Shown piece after piece: positions 1 through 7,758 of a stretch of 64,000 nucleotides of DNA. Every line of letters begins with the position of its first letter. The stretch's first letter is position 1. The translations under genes were made by a program, and so were the position numbers. The notes under the pieces were generated by a model that did no database searches, was not told where the DNA came from, and was given only the letters and a program-made list of their open reading frames with translations. Origin of the DNA: Mycolicibacterium lacusdiani (GTDB lineage Bacteria > Actinomycetota > Actinomycetes > Mycobacteriales > Mycobacteriaceae); NCBI RefSeq assembly GCF_021916785.1, contig NZ_JAKCFC010000004.1:288973-352972 (forward strand), read 5' to 3'.

Positions 1-75
1 GTAAGTGGTTGGCGCCGTACCGTCCCATGCCGCAGATCCGGTCGGCGCATGCCGGATTCACCAGAGAGGTCGTAA
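1..75. other. Leader before the first gene
   Basis: Short stretch before the first full gene. One plus frame is open from base 1 to a TAA at 73-75, directly abutting the ATG at 76, so it may be the tail of an upstream gene coupled to the dioxygenase; 24 codons are too few to identify. A GAGAGG ribosome-binding site lies just before the ATG at 76. Confidence 0.3.
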
Positions 76-1011
76 ATGATCGAACTACAGGACATCGCTT
101 ACGTCCGTTCCGGGGTGACCGATCTGGAACGCGCGACCCGGTTCGCGACGGACATCGTCGGATTGGATCCGGTGGTGCGGGAAGCTGGCGCCACGTACCT
201 GCGCGCTGACCATCGCCACCATTGCTTGGCCCTAGTGGAGAGCGACGCGCCTGGAGTGCACGCCTCAGCCTTCTCGCTACTCGACGACGCTGCGCTCGAG
301 GCTGCCGAGTCGGAACTGCTGAAGGTCGGTTGCACGGTCACCCGTGGATCCGAGACCGAAGCGCGACAACGGCACGTTCGCAACTTCATCGCCTTCGACG
401 ACCCGTTCGGCAACCACATCGAACTGGTCACCGGGCAGTCCACCCTGTCCCGGCCGATCAACTTCGGCAGGCCCGCTGCTGGCATTGCCGAATTCGGTCA
501 TCTGTGTCTGGATGCTCCTGATGTGCGCGCAGCACACGAGTTCTGGTCGACGGTATTCAGCGGGCGGGTGTCCGATTGGATCGGTGACGGTGCATGTCTC
601 ATGCGTATCGATCCCGTTCATCACAAGCTGGCGTTCTTCCAGAATGATGCCGGGCCCGGGCTCTGCCACGTCAACTTCCAGGTGAAGACGCTGGACGACG
701 TGATGCGCAACTGGCGTTTCCTGCAGCAGAACGACGTGCACATCCTGCACGGCCCCGGTCGCCATCCGACGTCGACGGCCATCTTCGTCTACTTCCTCGG
801 ACCGGACGATCTGACCTACGAGTACTCGTTCGGCGTCCAACTGATCGAGGACGACGCAGCGTGGCAGCCCCGTATGTTCGAACTCCAAGAACCAGGCTCC
901 ATCGACATGTGGCTCGGTCCCACCCAGCGGACGGTGTCTCAGTCGCAACTGGAGGGCCTCTCGTCGGTGTCGATGGGTGCGCGCACGTCCGATCCCGGCG
1001 TCGGCGTCTGA
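76..1011 (+). CDS. Extradiol ring-cleavage dioxygenase (two VOC domains)
   Basis: Type I extradiol dioxygenase of the catechol 2,3-dioxygenase/BphC kind, 311 aa, inserting O2 beside the two hydroxyls of a catechol-like ring. It has an N-terminal VOC domain (about 1-120) and a catalytic VOC domain (about 138-260). The predicted Fe(II) ligands are His142 (EFGHLCLD), His198 (LCHVNF) and Glu249 (LTYEYSFG), with the usual second-sphere His230 in HGPGRH. It is first in a tight operon with the 4-oxalocrotonate enzymes, which fits production of a 2-hydroxymuconic-semialdehyde-type product. The exact catechol substrate cannot be read from the sequence. Confidence 0.88.
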   Translation: MIELQDIAYVRSGVTDLERATRFATDIVGLDPVVREAGATYLRADHRHHCLALVESDAPGVHASAFSLLDDAALEAAESELLKVGCTVTRGSETEARQRHVRNFIAFDDPFGNHIELVTGQSTLSRPINFGRPAAGIAEFGHLCLDAPDVRAAHEFWSTVFSGRVSDWIGDGACLMRIDPVHHKLAFFQNDAGPGLCHVNFQVKTLDDVMRNWRFLQQNDVHILHGPGRHPTSTAIFVYFLGPDDLTYEYSFGVQLIEDDAAWQPRMFELQEPGSIDMWLGPTQRTVSQSQLEGLSSVSMGARTSDPGVGV

Positions 1012-1805
1012 TGAAGACCCCCGAGTGTGTTCAGATGGCCGAGGGTCTCCTAAAGGCCTATCGGACGGGCCAACCAATAGCACCGCTGACGGATCGGTAT
1101 CCGGAGTTGACCATCGCCGATGGCTACGCGATTCAGCAGGCTCAGGTCGCTACGTGGCGGGCCGAGGGCAGATTGATCAAGGGACGAAAGGTCGGCCTGA
1201 CGTCCGCCGCCATGCAGCGCCAAATGGGTGTTGCGCGGCCGGATTTCGGGGTGTTGCACGACCGGATGTTCTATGCGGAATCGGAAGTCGTGCCCATCTC
1301 CGCATTCATTCAGCCAAGGGTCGAGCCGGAGGTTGCCCTGGTACTGGGGCGGGGGCTCACAGGTCCCGGCGTCACCATCGCCGACGCATTGGCTGCAGTG
1401 GACTTCGTGCTGCCGGCGTTGGAGATCATCGACAGCCGCATCGAGGACTGGCGCATCGGCATCGTCGACACGATTGCGGACAACGCGTCCTCGGGCGGGG
1501 TAGTGCTCGGCGCGCATCCGATCGGCCCGGCCGCCGTAGACCTGCGGTTACTCGGTTGCAACCTGTTCGGTAACGGGGAATTGGTGGCAACGGGTGCGAG
1601 CGGAGCCGCCCTGGGGTCTCCGGTGGTATCGCTGGCCTGGCTGGCCAACACGATCGGTGAGCACGGCGACTGCCTCGAGGCCGGAGACATCGTGCTCCCG
1701 GGTTCGGTCACCGCCGCGCAACCGGTGCAGAGTGGGGACGTTTGGACTGCGCACCTTGCCGAACTCGGCACTGTCACCGCGCGTTTTTCTACAGGAGCCG
1801 CATGA
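1011..1805 (+). CDS. 2-keto-4-pentenoate (2-hydroxypenta-2,4-dienoate) hydratase
   Basis: FAH-superfamily hydratase of the DmpE/XylJ/MhpD type, 264 aa, adding water to 2-hydroxypentadienoate to give 4-hydroxy-2-oxovalerate. It resembles the hydratase side of the paralogous pair by GRKVGLTS, RPDFGVLHDRM, IQPRVEPEV (acidic metal-site residues), IDSRIEDWRIGI, DTIADNASSGG and GAALGSPV. The ATG at 1011 shares its A with the preceding TGA (TGATG), so translation is probably coupled; longer in-frame starts would lie inside the dioxygenase gene. The next gene overlaps by ATGA. No aldolase or acetaldehyde dehydrogenase for the following steps lies in this window. Confidence 0.88.
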   Translation: MKTPECVQMAEGLLKAYRTGQPIAPLTDRYPELTIADGYAIQQAQVATWRAEGRLIKGRKVGLTSAAMQRQMGVARPDFGVLHDRMFYAESEVVPISAFIQPRVEPEVALVLGRGLTGPGVTIADALAAVDFVLPALEIIDSRIEDWRIGIVDTIADNASSGGVVLGAHPIGPAAVDLRLLGCNLFGNGELVATGASGAALGSPVVSLAWLANTIGEHGDCLEAGDIVLPGSVTAAQPVQSGDVWTAHLAELGTVTARFSTGAA

Positions 1806-2587
1806 GCACCTGGTCCGTCGACCGAGCAGCGACCGAATTACTCGACGCGCAGGACACCCCTGCAGCTCGCGGTCCGCTCAGTGACGACTGGCAGAATCTC
1901 GATCTCCGCACGGCCTACGCCATACAGGACGAGACGCTATGTCGTCGAGTCGAACGCGGCGAGCACGTAGTGGGAATCAAGCTGGGTCTGACGTCGCGTG
2001 CCAAGCAGCAAAGGATGGGTATCTCGTCACCTCTGGTCGCGTGGCTGACCGACGCGATGACGTTGCCCGCCGGAGCGCCGGTGCCCGGCGACGAGCTGAT
2101 CCATCCTCGCGCGGAACCGGAACTGGTCTTCGTCATGAAGGAACGACTGGCCGGTCCCGGTGTCACTGCGTCACGAGCGATGTCCGCGGTGGGGCGGGTG
2201 CACGCCGGCATCGAGATCATCGACTCGCGGTATCGCGACTTTCGTTTCACGTTGCCCGACGTCGTGGCAGACAACGCGTCGTCGGCGCGCTATTCGACCG
2301 GCTCGATCGGGCTGGCACCCGAGCAACTGGATTTGGCATTGGAGGCATGCCTGGTCGAGGTCGACGGCGTCATCGTCGACAGCGCGACCGGCTCCGCGGT
2401 ACAGGGCCATCCTGCAGAGGCACTTGCGCTGGCCGCCAACACTCTTGCCGAGCGGGGGCTGGCGATTGAGCCCGGTTGGATCGTATTCACCGGTGGCATG
2501 ACCGACGCGGTCCCGGTCGGCCCGGGTACCGCGGTCCGGGTGCACTTCTCGCATCTGGGCTCACTCGTCGTACACAGAGGAAAGTAG
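1802..2587 (+). CDS. 4-oxalocrotonate decarboxylase
   Basis: Paralogue of the preceding hydratase, 261 aa, resembling DmpH/XylI, which decarboxylates 2-oxo-3-hexenedioate to 2-hydroxypentadienoate. Decarboxylase-side features are IKLGLTSRAK, LIHPRAEPELVFV, IDSRYRDFRFTL, VVADNASSARY, LAANTLAERG and FTGGMTDAVPV. In known meta pathways the decarboxylase and hydratase form a complex, and the gene adjacency fits that. The ATG at 1802 overlaps the upstream stop (ATGA). The 4-oxalocrotonate tautomerase gene follows after 4 nt, with the stop region carrying an AGGAAAGTAGGA ribosome-binding site. Confidence 0.87.
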   Translation: MSTWSVDRAATELLDAQDTPAARGPLSDDWQNLDLRTAYAIQDETLCRRVERGEHVVGIKLGLTSRAKQQRMGISSPLVAWLTDAMTLPAGAPVPGDELIHPRAEPELVFVMKERLAGPGVTASRAMSAVGRVHAGIEIIDSRYRDFRFTLPDVVADNASSARYSTGSIGLAPEQLDLALEACLVEVDGVIVDSATGSAVQGHPAEALALAANTLAERGLAIEPGWIVFTGGMTDAVPVGPGTAVRVHFSHLGSLVVHRGK

Positions 2588-2591
2588 GACA

Positions 2592-2789
2592 ATGCCGTTA
2601 ATCGAAGTCACGCTGGTTCAGGGCCGGACACCGCAGCAGCTCCGGTCGTTGATCACCGGCCTCACTGACGCGGCCGAGACGGCGCTGGCCGTGTCGCGGA
2701 CGACGATCCGGGTGGTGTTGCGGGAGGTACCCGACACCCACTGGGCCGCAGGCGATGTGACCATAGCGGAACGGAACCAGCGTTCATGA
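2592..2789 (+). CDS. 4-oxalocrotonate tautomerase
   Basis: Small tautomerase, 65 aa including Met, converting 2-hydroxymuconate to 2-oxo-3-hexenedioate. After Met removal the N-terminal Pro1 would be the catalytic base (PLIEVTLVQGR). Arg11 and Arg39 sit where the 4-OT substrate-binding arginines are expected, and Trp50 occupies the usual aromatic position 50. The length is normal for the hexameric 4-OT family. It lies between the decarboxylase and the aldehyde dehydrogenase, with an ATGA overlap to the latter, which places it in the oxalocrotonate branch rather than as a stray tautomerase homologue. Confidence 0.9.
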   Translation: MPLIEVTLVQGRTPQQLRSLITGLTDAAETALAVSRTTIRVVLREVPDTHWAAGDVTIAERNQRS

Positions 2790-4234
2790 GCGAGCTGATA
2801 CCGCACGTCATCGACGGCGAAGAGATCGAATCATCCAGTGGAGCCGTCTTCGAGACCGTCGATCCGTGGACCCGCGAGCCGTGGGCACGGGTGGCCATGG
2901 GCGGCGCCGACGAAGCCAGCCGCGCGGTCGCGGCGGCGCGGCGGGCCTTCGACGAAGGCCCCTGGCCGCGCATGGGTCTAGCCGAGCGCGGCAGCATTCT
3001 GCACAGGTTGGCCGACCTCATCATGGAGCACCGCGACGAACTCGCACTGGCCGACACCACCGACATGGGCAAGCCACTCGCCGATAGCCGCGGCAACGAC
3101 GTGCCCCGGTCGGCACAGAACTTTCGATTCTTCGCCGACCACGCGCGACTGTCCGCAGGCGAGGCGCTGCCGATGGATACCGGTCACCACGCCTACACTC
3201 GTTTCGAACCAGCGGGTGTGGTCGCTGCCATCGCGCCGTGGAACTTTCCGTTGATGCTGGAGACCTGGAAGGTCGCACCAGCTTTGGCCTGGGGTAACAC
3301 GGTTGTGCTGAAGCCGGCCGAGGGCACCCCGGCATCCGCAACCATTCTGGCGCGCCTCGGTCTGCAGGCCGGGATCCCCGACGGTGTGTTGAACGTCGTA
3401 CATGGATACGGTCCCGGCTCGGTCGGGTCCGCGCTCACCGGCGATGGCAGGGTGGACCGGATCACCTTCACCGGCGCCTCCGGGACCGGCAGGACGATCG
3501 CGGCGGCGGCGGCGGCACACCTCACCCCGGTGAGTCTCGAACTGGGTGGCAAGGGCGCCAACCTGGTCTTTGCCGATGCGGACCTCGACTGCGCCGTAAG
3601 TTGGTCGATCCGGGCGATCTTCTCCAACGCCGGACAGGTCTGTCTGGCGGGCAGCCGGTTGTATGTCCAGCGGGAAGTTTACGACGAATTCCTCACCCGG
3701 TTCATTGCCGCGGCTGAGGATCTCACCGCAGGTGATCCGAAATCGCCTGCCACCCAACTCGGGCCGCTCGCGTCGGAGGAACATTGGAAGAGGGTCCGGT
3801 CGTACATCGACGGGATCTCCGCCGACGGCGGCATCATGCGGACCGGTGGGCTGGGGGAGGGGTGGCTGGTCAAGCCCACCATCGTGACCGACCTGCCAGC
3901 TGGAGCGCGCCTCTGTCGCGACGAGATCTTCGGTCCCGTGGTCGTCGTGGCGCCCTTCGACACCGAGTCGGACGCCGTCAACGCTGCCAATGACTCTCCG
4001 TACGGGCTGAACGCAATGCTGTTCACCGAGAATCTCTCTCGCGCACACCGTGTTTCAGCTGCCTTGAGGGCTGGCACGGTCTGGGCGAACTGCTTCTTCA
4101 TCCGGGACTTGCGGGCACCGTTCGGTGGTACCGGTGATTCGGGGGTCGGACGTGAAGGCGGCACGTTCAGCCGGGAGTTCTTCACCGAACCAAAAGCAGT
4201 CGTGATGGCGATCAGCGAAGGCACCGGCGCCTGA
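2786..4234 (+). CDS. 2-hydroxymuconic semialdehyde dehydrogenase-type ALDH
   Basis: NAD(P)-dependent aldehyde dehydrogenase, 482 aa. Canonical residues are Asn153 in PWNFP, Lys176 in VVLKPAE, Glu252 in LELGGKG and the nucleophile Cys286 in NAGQVCLAG. The family is broad, but its place at the end of the dioxygenase/hydratase/decarboxylase/tautomerase operon makes oxidation of the ring-cleavage semialdehyde (to 2-hydroxymuconate) the likely role. The start ATG overlaps the tautomerase stop. A 17-bp inverted-repeat terminator follows directly, marking the end of the operon. Confidence 0.88.
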   Translation: MSELIPHVIDGEEIESSSGAVFETVDPWTREPWARVAMGGADEASRAVAAARRAFDEGPWPRMGLAERGSILHRLADLIMEHRDELALADTTDMGKPLADSRGNDVPRSAQNFRFFADHARLSAGEALPMDTGHHAYTRFEPAGVVAAIAPWNFPLMLETWKVAPALAWGNTVVLKPAEGTPASATILARLGLQAGIPDGVLNVVHGYGPGSVGSALTGDGRVDRITFTGASGTGRTIAAAAAAHLTPVSLELGGKGANLVFADADLDCAVSWSIRAIFSNAGQVCLAGSRLYVQREVYDEFLTRFIAAAEDLTAGDPKSPATQLGPLASEEHWKRVRSYIDGISADGGIMRTGGLGEGWLVKPTIVTDLPAGARLCRDEIFGPVVVVAPFDTESDAVNAANDSPYGLNAMLFTENLSRAHRVSAALRAGTVWANCFFIRDLRAPFGGTGDSGVGREGGTFSREFFTEPKAVVMAISEGTGA

Positions 4235-4248
4235 GTCGGACGGCGACG

Positions 4249-4299
4249 GTGCTGGCACCTGAATCGGGGCAGAGCCTGCCCGGATTCAGGTGCCAGCAC
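4249..4299. terminator. Bidirectional hairpin terminator
   Basis: Perfect 17-bp inverted repeat, GTGCTGGCACCTGAATC (4249-4265) and its complement (4283-4299), with a GC-rich loop that can pair further (GGGC/GCCC). It lies exactly between two convergent genes, 15 nt after the dehydrogenase and 1 nt from the aldolase stop, so it can serve both. There is no clear U-tract, which is common in mycobacteria. Confidence 0.85.
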
Positions 4300-4300
4300 G

Positions 4301-5269
4301 TCAGTCGTCGACCCCGCGGTACTTCTGTTCCAATTGAGCCCACCGCCGGCCGGTCTCTTCGCCACCTGCGACCATGTCTGGTGGCGCGGCGGTGTACGGC
4401 GGTCGGCTGGGTCCGCAGTCGATGAGGCCTGCACCACGGAACCGGCCGCGACCGACGGGGATGCTGTAATCCATGAAGCGCGACATGTCACCACCGAACT
4501 GGGGGGCCAACGCCCAGTTGACTTGCTCAGAAATGTGATCCGCGCTCGCCCAATCCTGAGACAGCACCGCGCGCGACAAGGCGGCCAGCGGGGTTGGTGC
4601 GCACGCCACGTTTCCGGACCAGCAGGCGGTGACTCGCTCGGGGAAGCGCTTGGCAGCTCGGACCCAGTCACTATCTAGCGGGAGCACGGCCACTTTGTCG
4701 CCAAACGCCTCGATGTCCGTCTCCAGCGATGGTCCTCCGGCATGCTTCGTCGCGACGATCTCGGGAAGGTCGGCTAGCTGTTGGTAGGCCGCTACGCTGA
4801 TCTTGCCCTTGAAGGCGGCGGGGTTGTCGTAGATCACCACCGGTATCCCAGGCAAGGCCTCGGCGACGTCGCGATAGAAGCGGACGATGCCGTCTTCATC
4901 GAGTGGGAGCCACATCGGACGACCCACGAACAATCCGTCGGCGCCCGCGGCGATTGCCTCTCGCCCCCGGGTGATGGTGTCGCGCGTGTTGAGTGTCGTC
5001 ACGCCGGCGAAGAAGGGCACCCGACCGCGTACCGTCTCCGCGACGCATCGCGAAAACACAAGCCACTCCTCATGTGTCAGCGATGCACACTCGCCAAACG
5101 TACCCGTTGACATCACCAGTTCGATCCCGGCACCGACGACCGTGTCGATCATCTTCTCGGTCTCGCCGAGATCGACGCTGTTGACACAACGCCAATCGCC
5201 GGCGTCGCTGGTCGCGGGTGTCGGTACGATCCCGACGACACCTCTGACGTCGGTACGAGTGATCGTCAT
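4301..5269 (-). CDS. Trans-2'-carboxybenzalpyruvate-type hydratase-aldolase (PhdJ-like)
   Basis: Class I aldolase of the dihydrodipicolinate synthase/NahE family, 322 aa. A Schiff-base lysine is expected at Lys175 (EIVATKHAGG) and the catalytic tyrosine at Tyr147 (VVIYDNPAAF). Family members cleave ring-fission products such as carboxybenzalpyruvate or hydroxybenzylidenepyruvate into an aromatic aldehyde and pyruvate. The upstream gene encodes a PhdI-like dioxygenase, matching the phdI-phdJ pairing of phenanthrene degraders. The chosen ATG follows that gene's TGA by one base; an upstream in-frame extension would be inside it. The exact substrate is inferred from the pairing. Confidence 0.85.
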   Translation of the reverse strand: MTITRTDVRGVVGIVPTPATSDAGDWRCVNSVDLGETEKMIDTVVGAGIELVMSTGTFGECASLTHEEWLVFSRCVAETVRGRVPFFAGVTTLNTRDTITRGREAIAAGADGLFVGRPMWLPLDEDGIVRFYRDVAEALPGIPVVIYDNPAAFKGKISVAAYQQLADLPEIVATKHAGGPSLETDIEAFGDKVAVLPLDSDWVRAAKRFPERVTACWSGNVACAPTPLAALSRAVLSQDWASADHISEQVNWALAPQFGGDMSRFMDYSIPVGRGRFRGAGLIDCGPSRPPYTAAPPDMVAGGEETGRRWAQLEQKYRGVDD

Positions 5270-5270
5270 G

Positions 5271-6386
5271 TCATGGCCTCTCTGCTGAACGGCGGCGGGC
5301 CAGATCGGCCGGCACGGTGGGACCAGATGCAATGCCGAACGACGGGTGCGGCTCCTCGCGGTACATCCCGAGGGCTTCCAGCACCGGGGCATCGGTGGCG
5401 CTGAACAGCACGGCGGGGGTATCGCCGGACCGGTTGACGTGGGAATGCCACATCCAATTCGGCACCACGAAGGAATCGCCTGCCGACCACTCCAGTTCCT
5501 CGTCGCCGACGACGGTTGCCCCCTCGCCTTCCACGACGTAGTACACGGCGCTCGACGTATGGCGATGACGCTCGGTGTGCAGGCCCGGCCGAAGCAACTG
5601 GGCGAAGCAGTCGATGGTGGGCAAGGTTGGTCCGCCCGTCACCGGATGGGCGTAGCGCAGGATGACACCGTCGAATCTGCTTCCGGGACTGTGCTGGTGG
5701 GTCGCAAGCGCGGCGCGGACATCGCTCCACGCGTACCGGAACGGGATGCGATCACACTGCTGCGCTTCCCAGGCGGGTCGAATGTGGGAGGCGCGGCTGC
5801 TGATGTGATTGGCCGCGTCCTGGTGCAGTGGCTGGGTGCTGCCGCCGAACGGTTCGAAGAACAGCTGGCGCAGGTAGCCCATCAGTGGAACGTCGAGGAT
5901 GTCGAGCCAGACACCGCGCTTGGCGCTCTCGTTGTGGTGATCGTGCCAGGTGTAGGCCGGGGTGATGATCAGGTCCCCGTCCTCCATCGGAAGTCGCTCA
6001 CCGTCCACAGCCGTGTAGAGCGCGGGGCTTCCGTCCACGACGAAGCGAAGCGCGTTGATGGAATGCCGGTGCGCCCAGGCAATCTCACCGGGCAGGGTGA
6101 TCTGCATGCCCATGGCGATGGTCTGCGTCGTGCCGTTCACATCGGGCGCAGGATTGATGAAGGTGAAGTTTCTCCGGGCCGTATCTCCGGACACGGCAGT
6201 ACACATTTCGGCCAAGGCGCGTTGCGCGAGTTCCCGTGACCACAGAAAGGGTATGCCGGCAGGGATGGGACCGTCGGTCAGTTGGATTAGCTGCGCGTCG
6301 TACTGCCACTGGCCGCGAAGGTGGAGCAGGTCGAGCTTCTTGTCGAACTCCGCCAAGTTCGAAGCGGGCTCCTCTGTCGTCGTCAT
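5271..6386 (-). CDS. 1-Hydroxy-2-naphthoate dioxygenase-like cupin (PhdI/gentisate dioxygenase family)
   Basis: Bicupin ring-cleavage dioxygenase, 371 aa, of the gentisate 1,2-dioxygenase superfamily. Each half has a cupin motif with Fe(II)-binding histidines: EIAWAHRHSINALRFVV in the N-terminal half and HTERHRHTSSAVYYVVEG in the C-terminal half. The paired hydratase-aldolase points to 1-hydroxy-2-naphthoate cleavage rather than gentisate. The chosen ATG has AAGGG upstream; longer in-frame starts run into the upstream regulatory region. Gentisate or salicylate dioxygenase are the main alternatives. It forms a two-gene operon with the aldolase and is divergent from a TetR gene. Confidence 0.83.
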   Translation of the reverse strand: MTTTEEPASNLAEFDKKLDLLHLRGQWQYDAQLIQLTDGPIPAGIPFLWSRELAQRALAEMCTAVSGDTARRNFTFINPAPDVNGTTQTIAMGMQITLPGEIAWAHRHSINALRFVVDGSPALYTAVDGERLPMEDGDLIITPAYTWHDHHNESAKRGVWLDILDVPLMGYLRQLFFEPFGGSTQPLHQDAANHISSRASHIRPAWEAQQCDRIPFRYAWSDVRAALATHQHSPGSRFDGVILRYAHPVTGGPTLPTIDCFAQLLRPGLHTERHRHTSSAVYYVVEGEGATVVGDEELEWSAGDSFVVPNWMWHSHVNRSGDTPAVLFSATDAPVLEALGMYREEPHPSFGIASGPTVPADLARRRSAERP

Positions 6387-6552
6387 AATCCCTTGTCTTC
6401 GTACAGGATCCGTCGAATATGTCTCGATAGCGTGGTGCTCGCGCCGTCGCTTCTCGACGAAGGTGCGATCGAGCGTCAATCCGTGAATCAGAGGGACGGC
6501 TGCGTACGTGACGGCGTAGCCCGACGCTAGCATCGGAAGTTGCGGACAACAA

Positions 6553-6575
6553 GACACTTAATACGATTTATGTGC
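6553..6575. promoter_or_regulatory. Candidate regulator-binding palindrome upstream of the PhdI-like gene
   Basis: GACACTTAATACG followed by ATTTATGTGC gives an imperfect inverted repeat (CAC..GTG arms). The 11-nt core CACTTAATACG (6555-6565) matches CACATAATACG at 8394-8404 with one change. It lies about 170 bp upstream of the PhdI-like start. This is a site prediction only. Confidence 0.4.
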
Positions 6576-6752
6576 TTTCCATACCCTGAAACCAGCCGAC
6601 GTCTCACGCGCCCGAGTGGGTTCCCGTCGAGGTGAAACAGTCGCGGTCGGGGTGAGGGGCCGATCCCCGCCCTGCGCCAAGGGCTGAGGCGCCCCATCTC
6701 GCGGCGTCATCCGTGAACAGATCGCAGATTTGTTGTCGTTTTCGTTCCGTTC

Positions 6753-6788
6753 CTCTGCACAGTGGGAATAGACTCTGCACAGCGGGAA
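6753..6788 (+). repeat. Two 16-nt direct repeats before the TetR gene
   Basis: CTCTGCACAGTGGGAA (6753-6768) and CTCTGCACAGCGGGAA (6773-6788) differ at one base and have a 20-bp period, about two helical turns. They end a few bases before the ribosome-binding site of the TetR gene, so they are candidate operator or activator half-sites. Confidence 0.6.
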
Positions 6789-6803
6789 CAACGAGGAGGG
6801 CCA

Positions 6804-7382
6804 GTGGTGGCAAACAGCGATACGCTCGCACGGATCTTCGACGCGACGTATACGACGTTGGCGCGTCGCGAGGCTCGAGGCTTGTCGATGACTGACGTCA
6901 GCGCACAGGCGGGGATCTCCCGTGGCGCGCTGTACCACTACTTCAGCACAAAGCAGGATCTGCTCCACGCGATCGGCGTGAAGGTCGAGACACTCTTCGA
7001 AGAGGCTGTCATTGCGGCTGTCGAGGCGCGTCCAAGACTCGACATTCGGGTGCGGGTGGTCGTGGAGGCGATGACCGATGTAGGGCAGGCCCATCCCGAA
7101 GTGTTCCAGGTGCTCGCCCTGGAACCTGGCTTCGGTGTGGACTTCCTGCAGAAGATCTTTCCCGGCTTCGTGGCCGTCCTCGACGAACTTCTTGCTCCGG
7201 CGCTGGCGACGAGTATGGCGGTCCGTACCATGGGACTCACCAGCGGTCAGCTCTGTGAGCTGATTCTTCGGATCATGATGTCGGCCTATGTGTTGCCGAC
7301 CCACGACCTGGCCGATGTACCTCGTGCAATCCTGGCTCTACCATGCCTGGCCGAGTCGGCCCCCGATCTGCATCTGGTCTGA
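6804..7382 (+). CDS. TetR/AcrR family transcriptional regulator
   Basis: TetR-type regulator, about 192 aa. The N-terminal HTH includes MTDVSAQAGISRGALYHYFSTKQDLL; the C-terminal ligand domain is not assignable. GTG at 6804 or 6807 is preferred because GAGGAGG at 6793-6799 sits at the correct distance. It is divergent from the PhdI-like gene and upstream of the ferredoxin and monooxygenase units, so it is the natural candidate regulator of this catabolic island. The ligand is probably an aromatic intermediate or its CoA ester, but that is inference. Confidence 0.88.
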   Translation: MVANSDTLARIFDATYTTLARREARGLSMTDVSAQAGISRGALYHYFSTKQDLLHAIGVKVETLFEEAVIAAVEARPRLDIRVRVVVEAMTDVGQAHPEVFQVLALEPGFGVDFLQKIFPGFVAVLDELLAPALATSMAVRTMGLTSGQLCELILRIMMSAYVLPTHDLADVPRAILALPCLAESAPDLHLV

Positions 7383-7415
7383 GGCGCGGCGTGTTGATCG
7401 GTTAGCGGCGGCCCG

Positions 7416-7640
7416 TCACTCGGTGGGACCGATGCGCTGGATGGAGATGGCACCGTCCGGGCAAGCCTCCGCCCCGCGGCAGGCCTGCCCCTCGAGCTCA
7501 GCCGGCACGTTGTCCATAGCCACTGCGTATCCCGCGTCGTCGATCGAGTAGACGTCGGGCCCTTCGGTGGCGCAGAGCGTGTATCCGCAGCACTTCGTCC
7601 GGTCGACGGTGACGAGAAGTGTTGGCTGGGTGACTGCCAT
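7416..7640 (-). CDS. Ferredoxin ([3Fe-4S]/[4Fe-4S] single-cluster type)
   Basis: Small ferredoxin, 74 aa. The cysteine pattern KCCGYTLC, then ACRGAEACPDGAI, is that of actinobacterial single-cluster ferredoxins serving P450s or Rieske oxygenases. It stands alone on the minus strand, divergent from the flavin reductase, with a strong palindrome between them. It could supply electrons to the Rieske oxygenase encoded at 12006-14005, which has no ferredoxin gene next to it in the window, but the partner is not proven. The start ATG is preceded by an AGAGGAGCC-type ribosome-binding site. Confidence 0.88.
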   Translation of the reverse strand: MAVTQPTLLVTVDRTKCCGYTLCATEGPDVYSIDDAGYAVAMDNVPAELEGQACRGAEACPDGAISIQRIGPTE

Positions 7641-7690
7641 GATGATCGGCTCCTCTGGGTGGCCCTAGCAGGGATGGCTACGAGGTGGAC

Positions 7691-7724
7691 TTGTTGGACA
7701 CAATGGTCACATTGTGTTCTACAA
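7691..7724. promoter_or_regulatory. Palindromic operator between ferredoxin and flavin reductase genes
   Basis: 34-bp palindrome centred on ACACAATG-GTCA-CATTGTGT (7698-7717), perfect in the inner 8-bp arms and paired at 14 of 17 positions overall. Read as GGACACA-N10-TGTGTTC (7696-7719) it has the same arm sequence and spacing as the element at 8391-8414. It sits in a divergent intergenic region and probably controls both genes. Confidence 0.65.
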
Positions 7725-7758
7725 GCCTATACCATTCCCATCGTGAACGACGACAGCG

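Larger units (their letters stand above)
6387..6803. other. Divergent regulatory region between PhdI-like gene and TetR gene
   Basis: 417 bases without a convincing gene. It holds a palindrome-like element near 6553-6575 that shares CAC(A/T)TAATACG with the one before the flavin monooxygenase gene. It also holds two 16-nt direct repeats (6753-6788) just before the TetR gene, and a GAGGAGG ribosome-binding site at 6793-6799. Short open frames here lack coding character. Confidence 0.6.
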
